Assembly: GCF_030815405.1 (NCBI RefSeq)
Contig: NZ_JAUSWX010000001.1
Span: 1,984,001 to 2,048,000, forward strand
Length of the DNA stretch: 64,000 bases
Direction of reading: 5' to 3'
Source of the DNA: Agromyces albus
Lineage (GTDB): Bacteria > Actinomycetota > Actinomycetes > Actinomycetales > Microbacteriaceae
Shown: positions 8,381 through 17,085 of the stretch, in pieces
Layout: the number at the start of each line of letters is the position of its first letter
How positions within the stretch are numbered: the stretch's first letter is position 1
Program-made: the position numbers and the translations under genes
The notes under the pieces: model-generated
Database searches by the model: none
What the model saw: only the letters and a program-made list of their open reading frames with translations
Told to the model about the DNA's origin: nothing

Positions 8381-9601
8381 GTGGAGGTGTCCCTCGGCAC
8401 GATGGTGCTGATGCCGGCGATCGCCGTCGCAGCGCCGCTCCTCGTGCGCGCGATCGGCCGCTGGGCGGCGATTCCCCTCGTCGTCTTCGAGATCGTGCTC
8501 GGCCTGCTGCTCGGACCTGCCCTGCTGGGCTGGGTCCGGCCCGACGACTTCACGGGCCTCCTCGCCGACTTCGGCCTCGCGATGCTCTTCTTCCTCGCCG
8601 GCAACGAGATCGACTTCCGTACGATCCGCGGCAGGCCGATCTCCCGTGCCGCGATCGGATGGCTCATGTCGCTCGCCGCGGGCATCGGCATCGCGGCACT
8701 CCTGGCGCCGGATCTCTCGGCCGCCGTCTTCATCGGCATCGCCCTCACCTCGACGGCGCTCGGCACGATCATGCCCGTACTGCGCGACTCGGGCGACCTG
8801 CGCACTCCGTTCGGCGTCGCCGTCATGGCGCTCGGCGCGGTCGGCGAGTTCGGGCCGCTCCTCGCGATCTCGCTGTTCCTCAGCGGTCGTTCGGAGCTGC
8901 TCGCGGCGGGGTTCCTCATCGCGTTCGCCGTGGTCGCCGGGCTCGCGATCTGGCTCGCCTCGCGCGGCATCGGGCGGGGCATGCACGCGACCATCGCCGC
9001 GACCCTGCACACGAGCGGGCAGTTCGCGGTGCGCCTCGTGGTGCTCGTGCTGCTGTCCCTCGTCGCGCTCAGCATCCTGCTGGGCCTCGACATGCTGCTC
9101 GGGGCATTCACGGCCGGCGTGATCTACCGGATCCTGCTCACGGGGGCCCCTCCGCATGACGCCGAGATCGTCGAGACGAAGATCGAGGCGCTCGGATACG
9201 GGTTCCTCGTGCCGGTCTTCTTCATCAACACCGGGGTGACCTTCGATCTGGCGGCACTGTTCGCCGACGCGCGCACCCTCGTGTTGCTGCCAATCTTCCT
9301 CGTGCTGTTCCTCGTCGTGCGCGGGCTTCCGTCGATGCTCGCCGCACCACCCGGATCGAGCCGACGCGACCTCGCGGCGACGGCGCTCTTCGGCGCGACC
9401 GGGCTGCCGATCATCGTGGCCGTCTCGGCGATCGGCGTCGATGAGCGATATCTCCCGAGCGGCACGGCCGCCGCCCTCGTCGGCGCCGGCATGCTCTCGG
9501 TGCTGCTGTTCCCGCTCATTGCGCTCGCCCTGAGACAGCGGCGATCGAGGGGCGCCGACCGGTCTCCGGTCGACGACCTCCACACGCCGACTGCGGGCTG
9601 A
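8381..9601 (+). CDS. Cation:proton antiporter, CPA2 (KefB/NapA-like)
   Basis: 406 residues with 11-13 predicted membrane helices and no C-terminal nucleotide-binding domain, so it is the transport core only. [20 protein letters not shown] and [18 protein letters not shown] are the typical first two core motifs, and the [13 protein letters not shown] and [13 protein letters not shown] segments are characteristic of the family. It probably exchanges Na+ or K+ for H+ across the membrane; the ion is not certain. The GTG at 8381 is preceded by GCAGGAGGCGCGGC, a strong ribosome site; ATG 8402 is the alternative. The tRNA-Arg gene begins 31 bp after its stop. Confidence 0.88.
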   Translation: MEVSLGTMVLMPAIAVAAPLLVRAIGRWAAIPLVVFEIVLGLLLGPALLGWVRPDDFTGLLADFGLAMLFFLAGNEIDFRTIRGRPISRAAIGWLMSLAAGIGIAALLAPDLSAAVFIGIALTSTALGTIMPVLRDSGDLRTPFGVAVMALGAVGEFGPLLAISLFLSGRSELLAAGFLIAFAVVAGLAIWLASRGIGRGMHATIAATLHTSGQFAVRLVVLVLLSLVALSILLGLDMLLGAFTAGVIYRILLTGAPPHDAEIVETKIEALGYGFLVPVFFINTGVTFDLAALFADARTLVLLPIFLVLFLVVRGLPSMLAAPPGSSRRDLAATALFGATGLPIIVAVSAIGVDERYLPSGTAAALVGAGMLSVLLFPLIALALRQRRSRGADRSPVDDLHTPTAG

Positions 9602-9632
9602 TCCGACCGAGGCCGGTATGCTGGCCATGCCG

Positions 9633-9705
9633 GCCCCCGTAGCTCAGCGGATAGAGCAGCAGCCTTCTAATCTGTCGGTCGCAGGTTCGATTCCTGCCGG
9701 GGGCA
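9633..9705 (+). tRNA. tRNA-Arg (anticodon TCT)
   Basis: A 73-nt cloverleaf: acceptor GCCCCCG pairs with CGGGGGC (9698-9704), discriminator A, D stem GCTC/GAGC, anticodon loop CTTCTAA giving TCT, and T arm GCAGG TTCGATT CCTGC. CCA is not encoded. The closing pair of the anticodon stem reads C-T, an apparent mismatch. It decodes AGA/AGG, rare codons at this GC content. Confidence 0.95.
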
Positions 9706-9733
9706 CCGCAGCGATCGTCTCAATGGCTCGTCG

Positions 9734-10342
9734 TCAGCCTCGATCGAGCGAGCGAACACCGGCGGCGGCATCCGTGGGCTGGTATCTCATGTCGGCCGCT
9801 CGCCGCGGATCGAACGCCGACATGAACTCGCGCTCGTTCGGCACCCAGACGTCATCCCACAGGTGATCGTGGTCGTGGCCGGCCGCACGGTCGCGCTCCT
9901 TCCCGCGAGCCGTCGCGGTCTCGAGATCCACATCGACCCAGATCCGCAGGTCGATCGCGCCGTGCAGCTCGGGATGGAACAATCCGACGCCGTCGACGAC
10001 GAGCACCTCTGCAGTGGGGAGCGACTCGGGTGCACCGAGCTCGCCGCGCTCCCAGTCGAATCGCCGGAACTCCGATGCACGTCCTTCCCGGAACGGGTCG
10101 AGCACCTCACGGCGAAGGCGCAGTCGATCGACTCCGTCCCACTCGCCCGAACGACGATGCGATCGATCAGGGTCGAGGAAGTCATCCCCGCGAATCCGGG
10201 CGATCGCCGGCACAGTGGAGACGAGGAACCGGGTGAGTGTGGACTTGCCGGAGCCGCCGAAGCCCGACACACCGACGACGATGCGCGACCGTTGGCGTCG
10301 CAGCGCCTCGATCGCCTGCACGACGTCTTCCAGTGTGGACAC
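9734..10342 (-). CDS. P-loop kinase-like protein (uridine kinase-like)
   Basis: 202 residues with a Walker A motif GFGGSGKST near the N-terminus, an RGDDF segment in the position of the substrate Asp, and a VLVVDGVGLFHPEL Walker B-like strand. It resembles uridine kinase/phosphoribulokinase-fold small-molecule kinases, but the substrate is not identifiable. A second protein of the same layout lies at 13185-13880, so these are paralogous in fold. The GTG at 10342 lies 6 nt after TAGGCT and suits a leaderless start; the GTG three bases upstream is the alternative. Confidence 0.75.
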   Translation of the reverse strand: MSTLEDVVQAIEALRRQRSRIVVGVSGFGGSGKSTLTRFLVSTVPAIARIRGDDFLDPDRSHRRSGEWDGVDRLRLRREVLDPFREGRASEFRRFDWERGELGAPESLPTAEVLVVDGVGLFHPELHGAIDLRIWVDVDLETATARGKERDRAAGHDHDHLWDDVWVPNEREFMSAFDPRRAADMRYQPTDAAAGVRSLDRG

Positions 10343-10354
10343 CACGCCAGCCTA
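10343..10354 (-). promoter_or_regulatory. Leaderless -10 element for the P-loop kinase-like gene
   Basis: TAGGCT on the minus strand (10349-10354), 6 nt before GTG 10342. It supports the second of two adjacent GTG codons as the start. Confidence 0.5.
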
Positions 10355-10373
10355 TGAGCCGGATGACCCGCAT

Positions 10374-10413
10374 CGCACGCCGTCGAGCGGTGTCGCACGC
10401 CGTCGGACGGTGT
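10374..10413 (+). repeat. Two 20-bp direct repeats upstream of orn
   Basis: Adjacent copies at 10374-10393 and 10394-10413 (consensus CGCACGCCGTCGRRCGGTGT) agree at 18 of 20 positions, and a truncated third copy follows. They sit immediately upstream of the orn -10 and could be a binding site or simple slippage. Confidence 0.7.
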
Positions 10414-10426
10414 CGCAGCCCGCCGG

Positions 10427-10438
10427 TAGACTCACCGC
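10427..10438 (+). promoter_or_regulatory. Leaderless -10 element for orn
   Basis: TAGACT at 10427-10432 with 6 nt to the ATG at 10439. No ribosome site is present. Confidence 0.6.
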
Positions 10439-11059
10439 ATGGCATCACCGAGCGACCGACTGGTCTGGATCGACTGCGAAATGACCGGCCTCGACCTCGA
10501 TGTCGATGAGCTCGTCGAGATCGCGGTCGTCATCACCGACTACGACCTGACTCCTGTCGACGCGGGACTCAGCATCGTGATCAAGCCCGATGCGAGCGCG
10601 CTCGAGTCGATGGGCGAATTCGTGCGCACGATGCACACCGAGTCTGGCCTCATCGAGGAGATCCCCAACGGTGTGAGCGTGGCCGAGGCGGAGTACGAGG
10701 TGCTCGAGTACGTGTTGAAGCATGTGCCCGACGAACAGAAGGCGCCGCTCGCCGGCAACTCGATCGGCACCGACCGCGCGTTCCTCACGAAGTACATGCC
10801 GCGACTCGATGCACACCTGCACTATCGCAACGTCGACGTGTCGTCGATCAAGGAGCTCGCGAAACGCTGGTACCCGCGTGCGTACTTCAACTCCCCCGCC
10901 AAGAACGGCGGTCACCGCGCCCTCGCCGACATCCTCGAGTCGATCCGCGAGCTCGAGTACTACCGCCGCGCGCTCTTCGTGGCGGCGCCCGGTCCCACCA
11001 GCCAGGACCTCCAGGCGCTCGCGACCTCAGTGGTGGACGAGTTCGACAGCAAGTTGTAG
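10439..11059 (+). CDS. orn: Oligoribonuclease
   Basis: 206-residue DEDDh 3'-5' exoribonuclease that degrades 2-5 nt RNAs, including pGpG. Exo I is WIDCEMTGLDLDVDELVEIA (Asp and Glu metal ligands), Exo II contains GNSIGTDRAFL, and Exo III contains the HYRNVDVSSIKELAKRW segment and GGHRALADI with the catalytic His and final Asp. The length is normal. tRNA-His follows 43 bp downstream. Confidence 0.97.
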   Translation: MASPSDRLVWIDCEMTGLDLDVDELVEIAVVITDYDLTPVDAGLSIVIKPDASALESMGEFVRTMHTESGLIEEIPNGVSVAEAEYEVLEYVLKHVPDEQKAPLAGNSIGTDRAFLTKYMPRLDAHLHYRNVDVSSIKELAKRWYPRAYFNSPAKNGGHRALADILESIRELEYYRRALFVAAPGPTSQDLQALATSVVDEFDSKL

Positions 11060-11102
11060 TAGTCTCTTTGAGTTGCCTGATCACTCCGGTGGTCGTCACA
11101 TG

Positions 11103-11178
11103 GTGGGTATAGCTCAGTCGGTAGAGCGCCTGGTTGTGGTCCAGGAGGTCGCGGGTTCAAGCCCCGTTACTCACCCCA
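11103..11178 (+). tRNA. tRNA-His (anticodon GTG)
   Basis: Acceptor GTGGGTA pairs with TACTCAC (11168-11174, one G-T pair), D stem GCTC/GAGC, anticodon loop TTGTGGT giving GTG, and T arm GCGGG TTCAAGC CCCGT. A G at 11102 can serve as the extra -1 base of tRNA-His opposite C73. CCA is encoded (11176-11178), unlike in the tRNA-Arg of this window. Confidence 0.95.
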
Positions 11179-11228
11179 ATTGCCCCTAGTCAGTTGCCTG
11201 ATCCCGTTGGCCTCGATCGGAGCTGGTC

Positions 11229-11576
11229 GTGGAACTCGATGCCGAGGCTTTCGAAGCGATCGTCGTCGACGAGCTCGACGAATTGCCAGATGACATGGTC
11301 GACGGACTCGAGAACGTCGTCTTCGTCGTCGAGGATCGCCCCGAAGACGGCACCCTCGACCTGCTCGGGCTCTACGACGGCTGGGCGCTCACCGAACGCG
11401 ACCGCTACGGCTTCGGCGAGACCCCCGACCGCATCGTGCTCTACCGTGAGCCGCTGCTCGCGATCTCGAGCGACGAGGAGCAACTGCGCGAGGAGATCCA
11501 CGTCACCCTCGTGCACGAGATCGCGCACTTCTACGGCATCGACGACGTCCGCCTGCACGAGCTGGGCTGGGCATGA
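11229..11576 (+). CDS. Minimal zincin-type metallopeptidase family protein
   Basis: 115 residues. The C-terminal motif VHEIAHFYGIDDVRLHELGW has HExxH plus a third His, the zinc site of the small MMP-like (Zincin_1, formerly DUF1025) family. Short acidic N-terminal region, no signal peptide, so cytoplasmic. Members are widespread in actinobacteria; no substrate is known to me. It starts at a GTG soon after tRNA-His and precedes the S11-like gene by 24 bp. Confidence 0.85.
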   Translation: MELDAEAFEAIVVDELDELPDDMVDGLENVVFVVEDRPEDGTLDLLGLYDGWALTERDRYGFGETPDRIVLYREPLLAISSDEEQLREEIHVTLVHEIAHFYGIDDVRLHELGWA

Positions 11577-11588
11577 CGACGCTCGGGA

Positions 11589-11600
11589 TACGCTGATTCC
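11589..11600 (+). promoter_or_regulatory. Leaderless -10 element for the S11-like gene
   Basis: TACGCT at 11589-11594, then 6 nt to the ATG at 11601. Confidence 0.5.
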
Positions 11601-12863
11601 ATGAGCCTCGCCCCCGGCCGCATCGTCGGCATCATCGTCGGCGCGCTCGCGATTCTCGGCATCGGGGTCTACGGCCCGGCGATGCTCCTCGGCCCCCTCC
11701 CCGATGTCATGGTGAAGGTCGAAGGAGCCGCGGATGCCGCCGGCGAACCCGCAGCTCCCATCGTGCTGCCCGGCACCGGCGCCAACGCGCTCGCGGTCAT
11801 CGCCGACGACGGCTCGGCCGAGACGCTCGCCCTCGGCGGCGAGGCGGGCGTGGTGCCGATCGGTGGAGCGGCGAAACTCGTGGCAGTGCTCGCCACCCTC
11901 GAATCGCTGCCCCTGCCCGATGAGGGCGCCGGACCCGGCATCCCCATCGGTCCAGCCGACTACACCGACTACCTGAGGTACTCGGGCGAGGGCTCGCGCA
12001 CCCTGCAGGTGTCGCCCGGCGAGACCTGGACGGAGCGCGACGTCGTGCGGGCCGTGCTGCTCGCGTCGAGCAACAATCACGCCGACACGCTCGTGCGCTG
12101 GGCGTTCGGCGGCGTGGAGCCCTACGTCGCGGCGGCGAACGAGTGGCTTGCCGAGAACGGCTTCGAATCAACCCGGGTCGATGACGCCACCGGGCTCTCG
12201 GGCGACAACGTCGGCACGGCCGAGGAGCTCACTCGCCTCGTGGCACTCGCCCTCGCCGACCCCGAGATCGCCGAGATCTTCGACGGGTCGGCGACCCCGA
12301 CCCCCACCCCGGGCACCCGGAACGTGCCCGACATCGCCGCGCACCTCGAAGGCGATGGCGTGCGCTCGATCTCCCGCAGCTTCACCGATCAAGCCGGCCT
12401 CTGCTTGCTCTTCACCGCCGAGATTCCCGGTGCAGAGGGTGACGAACCACGGCGGATCGTCGGCGCGATGCTCCGCATGCCCGACTACGAGACGCTCGAT
12501 CCGGCCGTGCTCGCGGCCCTCGAATCCACGAAGGTCGCGGCGCAACCGATCACCGTGATCACCTCGGGAACTGCGTACGCCGAGGTCGAGGCGCCGTGGG
12601 GCGATCGCGGTGAGGTCGTGGCGTCGACCACGCGCACGGCGGTCGCCTGGGGCACGGCGCTCGGCGAGACATCCGTCACCGTGGAGCCGTTCTCGACGGC
12701 GGCGAAGGGCCGCGATGTGGGCCGCGCTGCGGTGTCGACCGCCACGGGAGAGATCGCGTCACCGCTCGAGCTCAGCGCCGACATCCGCGATCCCGGGCCG
12801 TTGTGGCGCCTGAGTCATCCGGTCGAGCTCATCTCGGCGTTCGTCGCCGACCAGGAGAGGTGA
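11601..12863 (+). CDS. S11 (D-Ala-D-Ala carboxypeptidase)-like protein, probably inactive
   Basis: 420 residues with an N-terminal membrane helix (about 8-30) and an extracellular penicillin-binding fold of family S11. The SxxK position reads GGAAK (residues 88-92), so the nucleophilic serine is replaced by Gly89 while Lys92 remains. The SxN motif is kept (Ser156-Ser157-Asn158). The KTG motif is not visible; the equivalent region reads SFTDQAGLCLL (about 260-270). A second domain follows to the C-terminus. It may bind peptidoglycan or a partner enzyme rather than cleave. The fold assignment is good; inactivity is inferred from the missing residues. Confidence 0.8.
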   Translation: MSLAPGRIVGIIVGALAILGIGVYGPAMLLGPLPDVMVKVEGAADAAGEPAAPIVLPGTGANALAVIADDGSAETLALGGEAGVVPIGGAAKLVAVLATLESLPLPDEGAGPGIPIGPADYTDYLRYSGEGSRTLQVSPGETWTERDVVRAVLLASSNNHADTLVRWAFGGVEPYVAAANEWLAENGFESTRVDDATGLSGDNVGTAEELTRLVALALADPEIAEIFDGSATPTPTPGTRNVPDIAAHLEGDGVRSISRSFTDQAGLCLLFTAEIPGAEGDEPRRIVGAMLRMPDYETLDPAVLAALESTKVAAQPITVITSGTAYAEVEAPWGDRGEVVASTTRTAVAWGTALGETSVTVEPFSTAAKGRDVGRAAVSTATGEIASPLELSADIRDPGPLWRLSHPVELISAFVADQER

Positions 12864-12866
12864 ACG

Positions 12867-12910
12867 GGCATCCGATTCGAGCTGCGCAGGCTCATGCTGC
12901 GCCGGATGCC
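12867..12910. terminator. Inverted repeat between convergent genes
   Basis: GGCATCCG (12867-12874) and CGGATGCC (12903-12910) are perfect complements around a 28-nt internal segment, placed exactly between two convergent stop codons. Probably a bidirectional terminator. Confidence 0.45.
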
Positions 12911-13168
12911 TCAGTCGTTCTCGTCGTCGGACTCCACCGGATCTGAGTCGTCGGCGTCGAAGCGGAAGCGCACACGAAGCTGACCGTTCACCTCCCGCTG
13001 CTCGACGGCGTCGTACCAGAACACCGACTCGAGGCCGTCGACCGCGGCGAACATGCCGACTCGTGACTCGGGCTTGCCTCCGACGAGTACGCGATGCTCG
13101 AACTCCCCTTCGAGCGGCCCGTCGATGAACTCCGCGACGTATTGTGCACCTGCGGTCTCTGCAGTCAT
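12911..13168 (-). CDS. Small acidic protein of unknown function
   Basis: 85 residues starting at ATG 13168, 6 nt after a TACGGT element. It has alternating hydrophobic and charged strands (YVAEFIDGPLEGEFEHRVLV) and ends in a very acidic tail (DADDSDPVESDDEND). It is probably a small beta-rich cytoplasmic protein. No family recognised. It stands alone between the S11-like gene and the transporter operon. Confidence 0.6.
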   Translation of the reverse strand: MTAETAGAQYVAEFIDGPLEGEFEHRVLVGGKPESRVGMFAAVDGLESVFWYDAVEQREVNGQLRVRFRFDADDSDPVESDDEND

Positions 13169-13180
13169 GTGACTACCGTA
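13169..13180 (-). promoter_or_regulatory. Leaderless -10 element
   Basis: TACGGT on the minus strand (13175-13180), exactly 6 nt from the ATG at 13168. Confidence 0.5.
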
Positions 13181-13184
13181 TCCC

Positions 13185-13880
13185 TCACGCGCGTGCGGCG
13201 GCAGACGGCGCGCTCTGCGCAGATGCCGGCTCCAGGCGCCCGTCATCGGTGCGGCGCACGTGGATCGAGGCCCGCCGCTCGGGGACGGCGCGATGCACGT
13301 ACCGCCGCCACTGCCGCTCCCAGATGGCCCAGAACGGGTCGTACCGGCCACCGTCACGTTCGAGTGCACGCCGCTTGCGGAGGGCATCTGGGGCCGCCAC
13401 CCACACGTGCACCGCATTCGGCGCGAGCGCACCCGCGGCGAACGCCCCGCACCCTTCGATGATGAGCGCACGGCCCGGACGTCGTCGCTCGAGGGCGCCC
13501 GGAGCATCGGCCGCCCAGTCCCAGCGAGTCCAGCGACCGACGCCGCCTCGACGCAGCGGCGGAACGAGCGTGCGGGCGAGGTCGGATCCGGCGCGAGCCA
13601 GCCCGTTCCAGCCACGGTACGCGTCGTCGAGGCGCACGAGCGACGGCGCCGGGCCCGGCCAGCGATCGAGCACGGCATCCGCGAGCGTGCTCTTGCCCGC
13701 GCCGCTCGGGCCGTCGATGAGCACGATCGGCGCGCGGCGGCCCCGTACCGCGGCGAGGATGCCGCGCACGGCGGAAGCAGCGACGATCGGCTCGAATGGA
13801 GAGTCGGATGCCTCTGCAGTGACGGCATCGGCGTGGGCGACGGCGACGGCCGGTGGCCGCCCCGGCGGGTCGTCCCTCAC
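13185..13880 (-). CDS. P-loop kinase-like protein ending the TPP-riboswitch operon
   Basis: 231 residues starting at a GTG that overlaps the ecfT stop (GTGA), so it is translationally coupled to the transporter. Walker A DGPSGAGKSTLADAV, then LVRLDDAYRGWNGL (likely substrate Asp), RWTRWDW and ALIIEGCGAFA (Walker B-like). The layout matches nucleoside/small-molecule kinases of the uridine kinase type and the paralogue at 9734-10342. Because the operon imports a thiamine-related compound, it may phosphorylate and trap that substrate; this is inference, as known thiamine and HMP kinases have other folds. Confidence 0.75.
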   Translation of the reverse strand: MRDDPPGRPPAVAVAHADAVTAEASDSPFEPIVAASAVRGILAAVRGRRAPIVLIDGPSGAGKSTLADAVLDRWPGPAPSLVRLDDAYRGWNGLARAGSDLARTLVPPLRRGGVGRWTRWDWAADAPGALERRRPGRALIIEGCGAFAAGALAPNAVHVWVAAPDALRKRRALERDGGRYDPFWAIWERQWRRYVHRAVPERRASIHVRRTDDGRLEPASAQSAPSAAARA

Positions 13881-14686
13881 GCCCACACCGGGTGGAAGGT
13901 GCCCGCCCACACTGCGACGGCGATCGCGATCGCGGCGATCGCGGTGGCGATCACGAGCAGCGCGACATCGGGAATGCCGACCCGCGACTGGCGCGCCCAG
14001 GTGCGTTGGATGTCGGAGCCGAAGCCCCGCGCTTCCATCGCCGTTGCGAGCTTGCTGCCCCGCCGGATCGCGAGCACGAGGAGCGCGAATGCCATCGTCG
14101 CGATGCGCCGCAGCGTCCGGTGGTCGCCGATGCCGCGCGCCCGGCGCGAGAGCGCCATGGCTCGCCAGTCCTCGACGAAGAGGCCGACAAGGCGCGTCGC
14201 CGCAAGCGCACCGAGCACGAAACGCGACGGCAGTCGTGCGATCTGAGCGAGGCCGTCGGCGAGTTCCGTTGGATCGACCCGAAGGAACAGCAGCGCGGCA
14301 GGCAGGCCGATGGCGAGCACGCGCACGGTGATCGCGAGTGCGAGATCGATCGACCCGTCGGTGACGCGGGCGAGCCAGAAGCTCCAGTACTCGGTGCCCG
14401 CGGGACGCCCGTAGAGCAGCATGCTGACGCCGGCGACCGGCGCGGCGAGCAGGATCGGCCACGTGCGCGCGATGAGGAGTCGCGGTGTGACCCCGGCCAC
14501 GGCGAAGAGCAGCAGCTGGATGCCGAGGGCCACGGCGGCGCTCAGCCAATCGACGGTCAGCAGGAGCGGCGTCGTGAGCACCATCACCGCCGCCAGGCGC
14601 GTGACCGGGTTGACCGCATCGATGAACCGGAGTCGCGGTGCGGCTGGAACGGCGCCGACCGCCGGTGCCGTCGCGTTCGCGCTCAT
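13877..14686 (-). CDS. ecfT: ECF transporter transmembrane component EcfT
   Basis: 269 residues of the CbiQ/EcfT family, with several membrane helices in the N-terminal half and a cytoplasmic coupling region. The two EcfT Ala-Arg-Gly signatures are visible (SRRARGIG and AMEARGFG), which dock onto the two ATPase domains. The start overlaps the ecfA stop and the end overlaps the P-loop kinase start, so the three genes form a tight unit. It is the YkoC-equivalent of a thiamine/HMP transporter. Confidence 0.9.
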   Translation of the reverse strand: MSANATAPAVGAVPAAPRLRFIDAVNPVTRLAAVMVLTTPLLLTVDWLSAAVALGIQLLLFAVAGVTPRLLIARTWPILLAAPVAGVSMLLYGRPAGTEYWSFWLARVTDGSIDLALAITVRVLAIGLPAALLFLRVDPTELADGLAQIARLPSRFVLGALAATRLVGLFVEDWRAMALSRRARGIGDHRTLRRIATMAFALLVLAIRRGSKLATAMEARGFGSDIQRTWARQSRVGIPDVALLVIATAIAAIAIAVAVWAGTFHPVWA

Positions 14687-16194
14687 ACGGCACCTCCGGA
14701 CGGGCGCGACGCGACGGTCTCGGCCGATCCGGCAAGCTCGAGCCGATGATCGCCGAGTACTTCACGGAACGCCGCATCGTGCGTGACCGAAAGCAACGTC
14801 ACGCCATCGTCGACGAGGTCGCGCAGGAGCCGTACAAGTTCGAGCCACGTGACCCTGTCTTGCCCGAAGGTCGGTTCATCGAGAATCACGACGCGAGGAC
14901 GGGCGACGAGCACTGAAGCGACCGACAGTCGTCGTTGCTCGCCCCCCGACAGTGTGAAGGGATTGGCCCCGGCGAGCCGATCGAGCCGGAGCCTCGTGAG
15001 CACGTCGTCGGTTCGGGTCTCGATCTCGGCCGCAGGCAGGCCGAGAGCGCGCGGGGCCACCGCTATCTCACCACGCACGGTCGAGGCGACGAACTGGTGC
15101 TCGGGCTCTTGGAACACCGTGCCGATGCGGGTCAGCAACTCACGCGAGCGCCACCGGATGGGGGCCGATCCAAGGCTCGACGCCAGCGAATCAGATGCCG
15201 CGACGCGGCCGGAGAGCGGCGCCAGCAGCCCGCCGAGGGTGAGCGCCAACGTCGACTTGCCGGCGCCGTTGGGTCCGGTGAGCACCGTGGAGCATCCGTC
15301 GGGAAGCGAGACGTCGAGGCCCGCCCGTACGACAGCACCGCGTCGACGTCCGATGGCGAGTTGCTCGCCGACGAGGATCGACTCGGTCGGGCACCTCCTC
15401 GCTGGATCGACCCCGCCCACGATCGGAAGCGGCACGCCCGGGACCCACACGCCTGCGGCGAGGAGCGCATCCCGGTGCCGTTCGAGCACCTCCGCCGGCG
15501 GCCCATCGGCCAGGACCCGCCCGTCGGCGCCGAGCACGACCACCCGGTCGACGAGATCGAGCCAGACGTCGACGCGGTGTTCGACGACGACGAAGGTGGC
15601 ACCGATGCGGTCGAGCACGCGTGCGACGGCGTCGCGCACCTCGCTGACGCCCGAAGGATCGAGGTTCGCGGTGGGTTCGTCGAGGAGCAGGAGACCTGGC
15701 CGCATGGCGATCGCGCCGGCGAGGGCGAGCCGCTGCTTCTGCCCGCCCGAGAGCGCCGAGGTGGGATGCGCGAACGGCAGCTCGAGTCCCACGGCGTCGA
15801 GTGCCTCGCCCACTCGCCGCCAGATCTCGTCGCGCGGCACACCGAGGTTCTCGCAGCCGAACGCCACGTCGTCGCCGACCCGAGCAAGGATCACCTGGGA
15901 GTCGGGATCCTGCAACACGAGGCCCGCCCGCCCACGTGCCGCACCCGCCGCAGCACCGTCGATGAGCAACCGTCCGCGCTGCTCGCCCTCGTCATCACCG
16001 CCGTGCACGCCGGCCAGGGCATGCAGGAGCGACGACTTGCCGGACCCGGACGGACCGAGCAGGAGCACTCGCTCCCCCGGCTCGATGACGAAGTCGATGC
16101 CGTCGATCGCCCATCGGATGCGGCCGGCGTGACGCCAGCCCCAGCCGCGAGCCTCGACGCGGACGGGTCGTTGTGCCAGCGAGGATTCCGACAT
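14683..16194 (-). CDS. ecfA: ECF transporter ATPase, two fused ABC domains (YkoD-like)
   Basis: 503 residues with two complete ABC ATPase domains. Domain 1: LLGPSGSGKSSLLHALAG, LSGGQKQRLALAG and LLLLDEPTANLD. Domain 2: GPNGAGKSTLALTLGG, LSGGEQRRLSVAS and VVILDEPTFGQD. Fusion of EcfA1 and EcfA2 in one chain is typical of YkoD-type group II ECF systems. It powers uptake together with EcfT and the YkoE-type S component encoded just upstream (3-bp gap). Confidence 0.93.
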   Translation of the reverse strand: MSESSLAQRPVRVEARGWGWRHAGRIRWAIDGIDFVIEPGERVLLLGPSGSGKSSLLHALAGVHGGDDEGEQRGRLLIDGAAAGAARGRAGLVLQDPDSQVILARVGDDVAFGCENLGVPRDEIWRRVGEALDAVGLELPFAHPTSALSGGQKQRLALAGAIAMRPGLLLLDEPTANLDPSGVSEVRDAVARVLDRIGATFVVVEHRVDVWLDLVDRVVVLGADGRVLADGPPAEVLERHRDALLAAGVWVPGVPLPIVGGVDPARRCPTESILVGEQLAIGRRRGAVVRAGLDVSLPDGCSTVLTGPNGAGKSTLALTLGGLLAPLSGRVAASDSLASSLGSAPIRWRSRELLTRIGTVFQEPEHQFVASTVRGEIAVAPRALGLPAAEIETRTDDVLTRLRLDRLAGANPFTLSGGEQRRLSVASVLVARPRVVILDEPTFGQDRVTWLELVRLLRDLVDDGVTLLSVTHDAAFREVLGDHRLELAGSAETVASRPSGGAV

Positions 16195-16197
16195 GGG

Positions 16198-16836
16198 TCA
16201 GACCCGCTCGGTCACGTCCCGCCCTGCTGCGAAGCGGTGCAATGCACCGGTCGCGGCAAGCGCACGTACCACGAGCCAGCCGAGGAGGCCGGCGAGGATC
16301 GCGCCCGAGATCACCACTGCGACGAAGTAGAGCCCGAGGAACTCGGCCGACTTCTGCAGGTTGCCCGAGAGGAAGAGCTCGAGGGTCCAGGCCGCCGCGC
16401 CGGCGGCCGCACCGGCGAGCACGGCCTGCAGCACGCCGAAGCGCTTGTACCGGAACGCCGCGAAGACGAGTTCGGCGCCGAGACCCTGCGCGAGCCCCGA
16501 GTAGATCGTCTCGATGCCCCACTGGTTTCCGACGAGCGCGGAGACGACCGCGGCGAGGAGCTCGACGAAGAGCGCCGCGCCGGGCTTGCGGATGATGAGC
16601 CCGCCGAGCACGCCGCCGATGAGCCAGATGCCCACGGCGACACCGCCGAGACCCGGCGTCACGGCGTCGGCCGCGACGAACCAGGCGTAGCCGACGTTGT
16701 TCCAGAACAGGAAGACGAGGCCGGTCGCGACGCCGATGACGCTCGCGACGACGATGTCGACGACTCGCCAGCCAGAACGTGACGGGCTGGCCGCCGGCGT
16801 GGTCTCGGCGGTGTCGGAGTTGGTTGCGTTGTGCAC
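16198..16836 (-). CDS. ykoE: ECF transporter S component, YkoE family (thiamine/HMP)
   Basis: 212 residues, about six membrane helices. The N-terminal part RVVDIVVASVIGVATGLVFL is typical of YkoE, the substrate-binding subunit of the YkoEDC thiamine-precursor transporter. GTG 16836 is preferred because GAAAGGG lies 7 nt upstream; a GTG at 16869 is possible but lacks a well-spaced site. First gene after a TPP riboswitch and followed by ecfA and ecfT, which strongly supports a thiamine or hydroxymethylpyrimidine substrate. Confidence 0.88.
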   Translation of the reverse strand: MHNATNSDTAETTPAASPSRSGWRVVDIVVASVIGVATGLVFLFWNNVGYAWFVAADAVTPGLGGVAVGIWLIGGVLGGLIIRKPGAALFVELLAAVVSALVGNQWGIETIYSGLAQGLGAELVFAAFRYKRFGVLQAVLAGAAAGAAAWTLELFLSGNLQKSAEFLGLYFVAVVISGAILAGLLGWLVVRALAATGALHRFAAGRDVTERV

Positions 16837-16885
16837 TGACGTGCCCTTTCGATTCGTGGAAAGAGGCACGGGATTGAGATGTGAT

Positions 16886-16980
<95 letters not shown>

Positions 16981-17085
16981 CCGAGTATACGCCGCGGAGT
17001 TCGCCGACTTGCGACGACCGGCAGTCTGGATGACGCCGTGCGACAGCAACGACGACGCAACGGCGCAGGGCTGCGCTGCGAGCCG

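Noticed and set aside
14935..16782. Long plus-strand frame across ecfA and ykoE
   Set aside because: It lies opposite genes with clear ABC motifs and has no recognisable domain.
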